From an uncultured Clostridia bacterium (GTDB lineage: Bacteria > Bacillota > Clostridia > UBA1381): a stretch of 23,514 nt of DNA. This document shows, piece by piece, positions 1 through 7,224 of the stretch. The translations under genes and the position numbers were made by a program. Each line of letters starts with the position of its first letter. Within the stretch, counting starts at the first letter, position 1. The DNA lies in assembly GCA_934476075.1 (NCBI GenBank), contig CAKSNH010000025.1, forward strand, positions 1-23,514, given 5' to 3'. The notes under the pieces were generated by a model. That model was not told the origin of the DNA and did not search any database. It saw nothing but the letters and a program-made list of their open reading frames with translations.

Positions 1-121
1 CATCACTCCCCATATGTCAACACTTTTTTATCTTTTTTTCGTAAATTTTCACAACTTGTACTTTTTGCATAAGCAAACCGCATTTTTCACACGTTCAAAT
101 GTACAAAATGCAGCACAAAAA

Positions 122-1096
122 TCAGTTCTGATAATTAATATTCTGCTTATTAATCACAGGATAACGTACCAAATTTCTCCCGTCCAAATCAATTCTGTGC
201 ATATCCACCGCATTAATTTGGCTGTTTTCATATGTTGTATAGTAGTATATCCCCTTTGCAGTATTACAGCATGACGTATATAATGTAATCTCATATTTAC
301 CGTCATCAACCTCACAGCACCCTCTTTGCTGTTCAACCGCTCCTAAAATATGAAAAAACTGACTTACACTTTCTTCTTCACTATCTCCCGACACCGCATT
401 CAATTTATTAAAAGCCACCCTCACAAATCTTGACGCTGACGATAAATCCCCCGGCATACCCAAAGCACCCATACCCCTGCTGTATGCGTGAAGATTTAAC
501 TTTGACGAAAACAAATTTTTCGGCTGTTTCGGAGATAAATTCATATAATTGTTAAGCTGAAACATCTGCTCGTTAAACGGCGGATTGTTGGTCAGCACGC
601 CTATCGGATTATCATAAACATGAATACCGTCACTCATAACCTCAACAACAACAGACTTTTCCGAGTCCGCAATTATCCAGTGCAGCTGAGCACACGGTAA
701 TTTATCACTAAACGGTGTGTTTGTAATATTAATCTGCGAAATTTTCTTTTCCGCCTCCAAAGCTGTTGCACATTGACTTAAAATCCAATTAATAAATTCA
801 AACTGTGCTACATTTTCCTTACCCTCTGCCGGCTCTGCATATACCGCATTGCCCACAAAATTCAAGCCTGCCATTCCCAAACCTTTTTCGTTTACCGCAT
901 CATAATAAAGCGGATAGTTCTCCGCCACATGAGCCATACCTATTATGGCATAATGACTCTCCATTACTCCCATGTATCTGAAATCAAATTTATAATTTCT
1001 CGGTGTTATCGTTATTTCATCACCGTATGAAAATTCATAGTCCAATGTTCTGCCGAAATAGAAATCTTTTGTTTTATAAGTTGCTGCCGTACACAT
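122..1096 (-). CDS. Choloylglycine hydrolase / linear amide C-N hydrolase family (Ntn hydrolase)
   Basis: This 324-aa protein has the usual family length and layout. It starts Met-Cys, so Cys2 would become the N-terminal nucleophile after Met removal. Other expected active-site positions are visible: Arg16 and Asp19 in FGRTLDYE, Asn79 in GLNFVGNA, Asn170/171 in VLTNNPPF and Arg223 in SSASRFVR. No signal peptide is seen, so it should be cytosolic. Family members hydrolyse amide bonds of conjugated bile salts, penicillin V or N-acyl homoserine lactones; the sequence alone does not fix the substrate. The start has a strong GGAGG site immediately after the stop of the S-component gene, 11 nt upstream. 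This makes it the last gene of the cobalamin-regulated unit and raises the possibility of a corrinoid amide substrate (inference). A bile salt hydrolase is the default alternative. Confidence 0.9.
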   Translation of the reverse strand: MCTAATYKTKDFYFGRTLDYEFSYGDEITITPRNYKFDFRYMGVMESHYAIIGMAHVAENYPLYYDAVNEKGLGMAGLNFVGNAVYAEPAEGKENVAQFEFINWILSQCATALEAEKKISQINITNTPFSDKLPCAQLHWIIADSEKSVVVEVMSDGIHVYDNPIGVLTNNPPFNEQMFQLNNYMNLSPKQPKNLFSSKLNLHAYSRGMGALGMPGDLSSASRFVRVAFNKLNAVSGDSEEESVSQFFHILGAVEQQRGCCEVDDGKYEITLYTSCCNTAKGIYYYTTYENSQINAVDMHRIDLDGRNLVRYPVINKQNINYQN

Positions 1097-1107
1097 TTTT
1101 TCCTCCG

Positions 1108-1788
1108 TTATATTTGATATTTTCTTTTAATTCTTTCAAGCCTCGGTCCGAATAATTTCTTTATAGGCAATATAAATACCACATTTGACACCGCATATAT
1201 CGTCATAAACGGCAGAGAAGTTCCCACCGCCGCAATATATCTTGTGATACTGAACGTCCCATCCATTGCTAAAACGGTCCATATATCCATAAGCATTGAA
1301 TACAGCACTCCGCCGAGTATAGAATATAAAATAAGACCTATTCTGTTATCGAGCCAGCCTTTTTTAGCGACTATTCCGCCGATAAAACCCAATATACCCC
1401 ATACAAACATCTGAAACGGCGTCCATGGTCCCTGACCGTAAAATATGTTGGATATTAAAGCCGAAAATGCCCCTACAACAAATCCCGCCTCCGAGCCGAA
1501 ATAAATTGCCGTTATAAGCACAATCGCCGTTATAGGCTTAAATCCGGGAATAACCGCAAATAAACATCTGCCTGCAACCGAAATTGCCGTCATAACCGCA
1601 ATTATAACTATCTCTTTTGTGCTTGTCTTTTTTTTCTCAAATTTCATCAAAAACGGAATCAGAGCCACTATTGCAATAGCCATAGAAATTATCATATATT
1701 TTCTGTCGCCGAATGCAGCCACGCCGAGTATAATCAAAAGCGGTATTACCGCCAATATAAGAATATAGTTTAATACTTTTTTACTCAT
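1108..1788 (-). CDS. ECF transporter S component, probable corrinoid-binding membrane subunit
   Basis: This 226-aa integral membrane protein has two N-terminal hydrophobic helices (about 6-26 and 31-49), then a six-helix core (about 58-208) with short loops, as expected of ECF S components. The core includes AGRCLFAVIPGFKPITA and FYGQGPWTPFQMFVWG. S components bind the vitamin outside and dock on the EcfT/EcfA module. I chose the ATG at 1788 because AGGAG lies about 10 nt upstream and the open frame further upstream runs inside the ATPase gene. It lies 13 nt after the ATPase stop. The cobalamin riboswitch at the head of the unit and the transcobalamin-like surface genes point to cobalamin or another corrinoid, in the role played by CbrT. 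Substrate assignment is inference. Confidence 0.85.
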   Translation of the reverse strand: MSKKVLNYILILAVIPLLIILGVAAFGDRKYMIISMAIAIVALIPFLMKFEKKKTSTKEIVIIAVMTAISVAGRCLFAVIPGFKPITAIVLITAIYFGSEAGFVVGAFSALISNIFYGQGPWTPFQMFVWGILGFIGGIVAKKGWLDNRIGLILYSILGGVLYSMLMDIWTVLAMDGTFSITRYIAAVGTSLPFMTIYAVSNVVFILPIKKLFGPRLERIKRKYQI

Positions 1789-1801
1789 ATATAACCCACT
1801 C

Positions 1802-3475
1802 CTATTTTTTCTCGTTAATCTTGCATAACTCTGTAACCTCTCTGCAAAGAACCGTATTTTTGTACATATGACGTGATATTTTGCTTGCCGATGTTGTATA
1901 GAAATTATTTTCCGAAAAGAACGTGTTCGGCGTATCTTCTGATATAATCTCCCCGTCAAAGAATAACGCACATCTGTCGGAATATTCCGCCGCAAATTCC
2001 ACATCATGCACCGCCATAATCACGGTCATTCCCTGTGCTTTTAAATCCGACAAAATCCCGCCTAAAATATGTTTTGAATATGCGTCAATACCCTTCGTCG
2101 GCTCGTCCAATAACAGTATCTTCGGTTTTAACAACAATATTTTCGCCAAAGCGGCTTTTTGCTGTTCACCTCCGCTTAAATCATACGGGTGCTTATCGAG
2201 CAAATGACTTATACCCAATCTGTCAGTTATTTCAAGAATGGATTTTTCCTTTTCGTCTTTGGTGTAACCCATTGCCTTTGCGACTTCGTTAAAATCCTCT
2301 CTTACCGACATTTTCAAAAATACTTCCTGCGGATTTTGCGGCAAAAACGCAACATTGCAATGATACAATTCATTCTGGCTGTACTTTGCTATCTTTTTGC
2401 CGTTAATCAGCACATCACCCCTGTACGCTCTGTTCTGACCCGACAGCACTCTTAGCATGGTAGTCTTACCCGCTCCGTTTCCGCCGAGAATACTCAAAAC
2501 CTCACCCTTGTACGCCGTCAATTCCACCCCACGCAGTACATCGGGCAGACTTCTTTCATATCTGAACCATACATTTTTCAAATTGACCACCGGTTCACCG
2601 TCAAATTCTTTGCAGTCTATGCTAATAGTATTAACAGTATTTTTAAAATTATTACTTAAAAATTCTCTGCCCTCTTTAACCGTAACGGGACACTTTGCAT
2701 TAATGTTAAGTCCGTTAAATATTCTGATACTGCTCGGCAAACCCAAAAGCATATTACTATTCTGACGCACCTCACGCAGTTTTTCGCCGACCGCCGCCGG
2801 CTCATCATACACAATAACGCTCCCCTTTTCCATAACCGCCACCTTGTCCGCCATGGAAAACACTTCTTCCAGTCTGTGTTCGACAAGTATAACCGTAAGT
2901 GCAAGCTCACGGTTAAGCTTTTTCACGGTAGCGATAAAATCGGAAGCCGCTATCGGGTCAAGCTGTGATGTCGGCTCGTCAAGTATAAGTATTTTCGGCT
3001 GCATAACCATTATCGCCGCAAGATTTAAAAGCTGTTTCTGTCCTCCCGACAAATCGGACGTTTTCCGGCGAAACCAATTCTGTATACCGAAATAGCTTGC
3101 CATCTCCGCCACACGTCTGCGTATAGTACCGCTCGGCACTCCCAAATTTTCAAGTCCGAACGCCAATTCATGCCATACCTTGTCGGTCACAATCTGCATT
3201 TCGGGATTTTGCATAACATATCCAATCTCGCCCGCCGCCGTTCTGTCGTCAAGCTCGGATATATTTTTCCCCATATATAATATCTCGCCCTCTATCTCAC
3301 CTGCCGGAGCAATTTCACGCTTGATAAGCTTTAACAGCGTTGTCTTTCCGCAGCCCGACTCACCGCACACCACTATAAAATCCCCGTCATTTATGCTAAG
3401 CGAAACATTATTAAGTGCCTTTTCTTCGGAATTGGGATATGCAAAACTCAAATCTTTGATATTAATAATTTCCAT
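1802..3475 (-). CDS. ECF transporter energising ATPase, fused double ABC (EcfA-EcfA')
   Basis: This 557-aa protein has two complete ABC nucleotide-binding domains in one chain. Domain 1 (about 1-245) has Walker A GESGCGKTT (38-46), Q-loop Gln89, signature LSGGQ (142-146), Walker B ILILDEP (162-168) and H-loop His200. Domain 2 (about 296-530) has Walker A GGNGAGKTT (331-339), signature LSGGEQ (433-438), Walker B ILLLDEP (453-459) and His490. Both sites look catalytically intact. Separate EcfA1 and EcfA2 are more common, and fused forms are known in dedicated ECF systems. The ATG at 3475 follows AGGAG and overlaps the end of the EcfT gene by 28 nt, so translation is probably coupled. It would power uptake by the neighbouring T and S components at the cytoplasmic face. 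Confidence 0.93.
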   Translation of the reverse strand: MEIINIKDLSFAYPNSEEKALNNVSLSINDGDFIVVCGESGCGKTTLLKLIKREIAPAGEIEGEILYMGKNISELDDRTAAGEIGYVMQNPEMQIVTDKVWHELAFGLENLGVPSGTIRRRVAEMASYFGIQNWFRRKTSDLSGGQKQLLNLAAIMVMQPKILILDEPTSQLDPIAASDFIATVKKLNRELALTVILVEHRLEEVFSMADKVAVMEKGSVIVYDEPAAVGEKLREVRQNSNMLLGLPSSIRIFNGLNINAKCPVTVKEGREFLSNNFKNTVNTISIDCKEFDGEPVVNLKNVWFRYERSLPDVLRGVELTAYKGEVLSILGGNGAGKTTMLRVLSGQNRAYRGDVLINGKKIAKYSQNELYHCNVAFLPQNPQEVFLKMSVREDFNEVAKAMGYTKDEKEKSILEITDRLGISHLLDKHPYDLSGGEQQKAALAKILLLKPKILLLDEPTKGIDAYSKHILGGILSDLKAQGMTVIMAVHDVEFAAEYSDRCALFFDGEIISEDTPNTFFSENNFYTTSASKISRHMYKNTVLCREVTELCKINEKK

Positions 3476-4329
3476 CTGATATTCTCCTTAATTTCAATAA
3501 TATACGGTATAAACATCAAAACCGCACTCATAATGTAAGCCGCAATTCCGAGCACAGAGCAGTTCGCCTTTGTCACGACAGGATAATATGCAAAATGCAA
3601 TTTTCCGCAAAAAGCGGAAACCGCAATTATAAACATACCCACTGCAATGCACCCAAGCATTATTCCGTCACGATAGGTAAATCTGAATAACGAAAAATTT
3701 GTACGTCCCTTTAAGCCGTATCCTCTTGCCTTCATTGAATTTGCCGTATCCACCGCATTTTCAAGCGACCATGTCAATATTGCCGCAAATACACGCATCG
3801 CACCGCCTATTTTGTCAACCACACTCTTTGACGAATATAACCCCATAGTTTTCTGCGTCTTGCTGATTTTCTTCATCTGCATTTTAAACAGCGGAATAAA
3901 TCTCAATGCCATTGACAATATCAGCGATAATTTCGGTATTGCCTTTCCGAACAGATAAATAAATTTATCGCTTGTCATAACCTCGCTGTAACACTTACAC
4001 CAAAAAATCACCGCAACTATCATCACGCCTGTTGCCATACCGTAGAAAATCGCTTCAAGCGTAACCCTCTGGTCATTTAAAAAGAATAATATCGTTTCGC
4101 CGTTGTGACTGAAAATAGGATTTGTCACCGCAATCAAAATAAACATTGCCAAATAAAAACCCAAACTCGATAATAATTCTCTCCTGTCTGCAAGCATAGA
4201 AAACCAGCATATTCCCGATATAAGTGAAATTGTTAATATCACAGGATGCAGTGTAAACATACTCACCAATATTACCGATATAAAATATAACATCAGTACA
4301 ACGGGGTGGTATGATGAAAATATATTCAT
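3448..4329 (-). CDS. ecfT: ECF transporter transmembrane T component
   Basis: This 293-aa protein has several hydrophobic helices (about 8-45, 55-72, 92-112, 220-245 and 255-280). Between the membrane parts is a cytoplasmic, basic, coupling-helix-like region (about 140-212) ending in SMKARGYG, with the Ala-Arg-Gly motif (201-203) typical of EcfT proteins. EcfT couples ATP hydrolysis in the EcfA subunits to toppling of the S component. The start at 4329 has an AGGAAG site 6-7 nt upstream. The gene is separated from the upstream DUF4430 gene by about 300 nt of tandem palindromic repeats and overlaps the ATPase gene downstream. The set of fused ATPase, T and S components in one unit suggests a dedicated transporter rather than a shared group II module. 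Confidence 0.9.
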   Translation of the reverse strand: MNIFSSYHPVVLMLYFISVILVSMFTLHPVILTISLISGICWFSMLADRRELLSSLGFYLAMFILIAVTNPIFSHNGETILFFLNDQRVTLEAIFYGMATGVMIVAVIFWCKCYSEVMTSDKFIYLFGKAIPKLSLILSMALRFIPLFKMQMKKISKTQKTMGLYSSKSVVDKIGGAMRVFAAILTWSLENAVDTANSMKARGYGLKGRTNFSLFRFTYRDGIMLGCIAVGMFIIAVSAFCGKLHFAYYPVVTKANCSVLGIAAYIMSAVLMFIPYIIEIKENIRWKLLISKI

Positions 4330-4365
4330 AAAATCTTCCTTTCATTTGCAATTATAAATATTGTG

Positions 4366-4617
4366 CCGATACTTTATGCTCTAAATAATGGTAATATGAA
4401 TAACGCAGACGTATATTGATACTTCAAGTTCTGAATAATGGTAAGATGTGCCGCTTTGATAAGCAAGTAGGTTGCCATTATGAAGAACACAGACGTATGC
4501 CGATACTTCACGCTCCGAATAATGGTAAGATGTGCCGCTTTGATAAGCAAGTAGGTTGCCATTATGAAGAACGCAGACGTATACCGATACTTCAAGTTCT
4601 GAATAATGGTAATATAC
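4366..4617 (-). repeat. Tandem 84-85 nt palindromic repeats between surface and transporter genes
   Basis: The gap between the T component and the small DUF4430 gene is filled by two nearly identical 84-85 nt units in direct tandem, flanked by partial units on both sides. The landmark cagacgtat recurs at 4405, 4490 and 4574. Each full unit carries an inverted repeat, ATAATGGTAA against TTGCCATTAT, and inside it a GCTT-TGAT-AAGC hairpin, so each copy could fold into a long stem-loop in the mRNA. Both strands stay open across the repeats and give repetitive peptides, but there is no ribosome site or conserved product, so I do not call a gene. The element could be a mobile palindromic repeat or an mRNA processing or stabilising element between segments needed at different levels. 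Confidence 0.8.
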
Positions 4618-4625
4618 GCCGCTTA

Positions 4626-5174
4626 TCATTGCTCGTCTACCCATTCACAGCCTACGTCCCTGCCTAAATCACAAGTGTATAACCACTCTATAACATCGCC
4701 GTCTTTCAGAGTGTACTTGCTGCACCCATAGTTCGGGAACTGACCGTTCACACGATACATCCAGCCCGATAATTCACCGCATGAAAATTCATATAAATAG
4801 TTTATCCCCTGTACATATACACTGCCGAAACTGTTCAGCCTTGCGTCCTGATACTCCATCTGAATTTTGTTGTGCCTTGTTGCTCTGTCCAAAATATCAA
4901 ATACGGTATCGCCCTTTCTGAGCACATATCTTGTCGGCGGAAGTATAACCCCGTCACTCGGCACATACTTTTCGTCACGCAAGTCCTCGTTAAGCTTATC
5001 TGTATTATCCAAAATACTCGCACAATTTATACTCAAAACCACCGTTTCGCTGTCCTCGGTAATCTCGTCTATATGCGTCAGATAATATTCGTCCACCGAC
5101 TGTATCTTAGTACCCCTTGCAAGTACGACAACCAAAAGCACTATAAATGCCAATACCAATAAATCTTTTTTCAT
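4626..5174 (-). CDS. Membrane-anchored DUF4430 (transcobalamin C-terminal-like) protein
   Basis: This 182-aa protein has one N-terminal hydrophobic anchor (about 4-19, no lipobox cysteine) and an extracellular domain. The DUF4430 part covers about 80-176: a GDTVFDILDRA helix start, then SGWMYRVNGQFPNYG (136-150) and DGDVIEWLYTCDLGRDVG (158-175). DUF4430 corresponds to the C-terminal beta domain of eukaryotic intrinsic factor and transcobalamin (established family relationship). The start ATG overlaps the stop of the upstream toroid gene by 4 nt (ATGA), indicating coupled, probably stoichiometric, synthesis. The toroid protein would supply the other half of a transcobalamin-like fold, so the two may form a split corrinoid-binding receptor at the membrane, handing ligand to the ECF S component. 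Binding itself is inference. Confidence 0.85.
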   Translation of the reverse strand: MKKDLLVLAFIVLLVVVLARGTKIQSVDEYYLTHIDEITEDSETVVLSINCASILDNTDKLNEDLRDEKYVPSDGVILPPTRYVLRKGDTVFDILDRATRHNKIQMEYQDARLNSFGSVYVQGINYLYEFSCGELSGWMYRVNGQFPNYGCSKYTLKDGDVIEWLYTCDLGRDVGCEWVDEQ

Positions 5175-7156
5175 AGATTATCATACTCGCTTTCGTCCGC
5201 CATCATCATTTCGTACATTTTCTTTTTTCTGCGTTTTCTTACTCTGATTACAATTACAACCGTCAATCCGACCGCAATCACAAACACAACTATTGATATA
5301 ATCAACGCACGATACAGATTATCCACCTGTGTCATAGTCTTTATAATATCGTCATAGTGAAGTATTTTCTGCTTGTCATAGTCGCTTAACGCATTATATC
5401 TGTCCACTATTTCGTGTACTGTTTTTCTGTCCTTCAACGAAATCTTGTCAAACGGATACAATTTTTCAAGCACATCTGCATTTATCGAATCTATCTCCGC
5501 CTGTATCTCCAAAATCTTCGCCTTTGCATTGTTCAATATGTCCAAATATTCCTGCTTGCCCTCAAAATCCTCACTGTTTTGAAGTTTGTCAAGCAATTTA
5601 ACAACATCAACATAATTCTCGGTAGTAAGTACATCGGGCAGTGATTTAACCGCCGCTTTGTCCTCATCGGTAAAGTAAATCTTTTCCGTTTCGGTCACTG
5701 CCGCATTTTCATCTGCAACCGCCTCAGCCGCCGCATCTGCCGTTTCCTGTTTTACATAATTCTTTTCGCCCTCGCCCGTATCAAATGCAGCGTCGGCATC
5801 AAACTTCTGCGAGCTTCTCTGCGTGTCGGGTGACACATTGTGCTTTTCTGCCACTGCCACCTTTTCGCCGTGTGCCGTTTTATACGCATTCGATAGCTTG
5901 TAGTAATTCGACACATAACAGCGTTCCTCATGCGGTATACTCTCATATTCCGCCATCAGTTTTTCCGCCTTGCTCTTTGACGGATTTGAACCCATATTGT
6001 CAATATCGCTCTTTAATACATTAATTCGGCTTTTAACCTTTGAACTCATTTCGGGTCTGAAATCGTATAATGTACGCATATTGTTCTGCTGTCTGTAATA
6101 TGCCACAAGCGTATAAAACACCTGTTCCGTTGCCATAGTATTCGACTTGTCGGGACTTGACGAAGGATTATTTGCGTCATAAACAAACGAATGTACAAAA
6201 CCGCCGTCCGCCATTTTATATTTCATAATACCGTCAAGCAAAGTATTGCCGTTTTTTATAAAACGGTCGTCCCTCAGCGGATTTATCCCCAGTGCACAAA
6301 GTGCCACCAATACCTGTGCGGTACTTTCCGCATTCGGCGTACCCCAGCTGTAATAGTCGCCCTCATCGGCTTGCAGAGCCGAAAGGGTATATATAGTTTC
6401 ATCAATCACCTGACGAACCGTTTTCTGCACTTTTGTTTTCGTTTTTGCCTGTGTGTATGTATATACCGTTTCACTGTTGTAATACGGTGCTAACGCCTGT
6501 ACCGCCATCGCACTCATATCAGGGTCGGACTTGTTCCCCGTCAGTGCAAAACCGCCGTCATTAAGCTGCTGCCGCAGTATCTCGACTATAATATCATCTC
6601 GTGTATAGCTTGCCCCGTCAGGTACGGGATAACGCATTGAATCGAGTGCAATCAATCCCCAAATCCAGCCGTTTATCCCCTGTTTGCCGAGTGACGCTGT
6701 TTTCCCCCTGTTGTACACGCCGTCCGCAATAAGATTTACCGCATTTCCGTTTACATCAGTACCGATACTTGTCGGGTCACCGCCCATAGCAAGCACCGCC
6801 AAAGCTATTCTGTGCCATTCCGTAGCCTTTGCCGCACTCAGCTTATCTCTTGTCGCATATCTTTTTGTTATATTTTCCTTTATAACCGCCAAATATGCCG
6901 CATAATCATCATTATATCCGTATCTGCCCAAGCCTATCGGATACCAGTCCCCCGGAGTTGTTCCCGCATATTCCAAAAAATTATTATTGATAAGATACCC
7001 GTCGGGTGTCGAGCCGTTGTCAATTTTCTTCCAATTAATAATCCCCTCTATAACCGACTGTACCTCACCCATCGAATAGCTTTTCGCAAAGCAAAGCGTA
7101 TTAGCCGACATGGTCAGAATAACCGCCAGCACCATACTAAAAACTCTTTTTTTCAA
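5171..7156 (-). CDS. Membrane-anchored alpha/alpha-toroid (prenyltransferase/transcobalamin-like) surface protein
   Basis: This 661-aa protein has an N-terminal signal peptide (about 1-25), then an alpha/alpha-toroid region (about 30-360). The toroid region carries prenyltransferase/squalene-cyclase-type repeats, for example around QLNDGGFALTG (197-207), SWGTPNAESTAQVLVAL (270-286) and MADGGFVHS (315-323). An acidic, Ala-rich linker and helical segment (about 370-612) follows, then a single C-terminal membrane helix (617-639) and a basic stop-transfer tail. This places the toroid outside the cell. The fold class is shared with the N-terminal domain of intrinsic factor and transcobalamin. No terpenoid-cyclase DxDD motif is apparent, arguing against cyclase activity. 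The start is TTG at 7156, supported by GGAGG nine nt upstream. The gene overlaps the small DUF4430 gene by 4 nt. Confidence 0.83.
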   Translation of the reverse strand: MKKRVFSMVLAVILTMSANTLCFAKSYSMGEVQSVIEGIINWKKIDNGSTPDGYLINNNFLEYAGTTPGDWYPIGLGRYGYNDDYAAYLAVIKENITKRYATRDKLSAAKATEWHRIALAVLAMGGDPTSIGTDVNGNAVNLIADGVYNRGKTASLGKQGINGWIWGLIALDSMRYPVPDGASYTRDDIIVEILRQQLNDGGFALTGNKSDPDMSAMAVQALAPYYNSETVYTYTQAKTKTKVQKTVRQVIDETIYTLSALQADEGDYYSWGTPNAESTAQVLVALCALGINPLRDDRFIKNGNTLLDGIMKYKMADGGFVHSFVYDANNPSSSPDKSNTMATEQVFYTLVAYYRQQNNMRTLYDFRPEMSSKVKSRINVLKSDIDNMGSNPSKSKAEKLMAEYESIPHEERCYVSNYYKLSNAYKTAHGEKVAVAEKHNVSPDTQRSSQKFDADAAFDTGEGEKNYVKQETADAAAEAVADENAAVTETEKIYFTDEDKAAVKSLPDVLTTENYVDVVKLLDKLQNSEDFEGKQEYLDILNNAKAKILEIQAEIDSINADVLEKLYPFDKISLKDRKTVHEIVDRYNALSDYDKQKILHYDDIIKTMTQVDNLYRALIISIVVFVIAVGLTVVIVIRVRKRRKKKMYEMMMADESEYDNL

Positions 7157-7182
7157 AATATGCGTCCTCCTTTTTTAACGAC

Positions 7183-7217
7183 AAATAACAGAGTGCATCT
7201 GTCACACTCTGTTATTT
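7183..7217 (-). other. Perfect 13-bp stem-loop between SLH and toroid genes
   Basis: AAATAACAGAGTG (7183-7195) and CACTCTGTTATTT (7205-7217) are exact complements around a 9-nt loop. It lies just after the stop of the SLH gene and shortly before the ribosome site of the toroid gene. No T-run follows in the direction of transcription, so it is not a standard terminator. A role in mRNA processing or stability, or as a weak pause, is possible. Confidence 0.6.
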
Positions 7218-7224
7218 TCTCTGC

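Noticed and set aside
1..121. Terminator of the B12 unit and a promoter for a gene further left
   Set aside because: Only a weak GCATTTT/AAAATGC stem with a long loop is seen. A TTGACA (minus strand, 15-20) is present, but its -10 region lies outside the window.
1789..2007. N-terminal extension of the S component to 299 aa
   Set aside because: The extra 73 residues are Arg-rich, out of frame inside the ATPase gene and lack a ribosome site. The ATG at 1788 has AGGAG.
4366..4617. CRISPR array or a repeat-peptide gene in the 84-nt repeats
   Set aside because: The units are contiguous without unique spacers and are far longer than CRISPR repeats. The open frames on both strands lack ribosome sites and simply reflect the repeat.
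5171..7156. Squalene/terpenoid cyclase function for the toroid protein
   Set aside because: No catalytic DxDD or QW-motif array is evident, the domain is exported and membrane-anchored, and the setting is corrinoid uptake.
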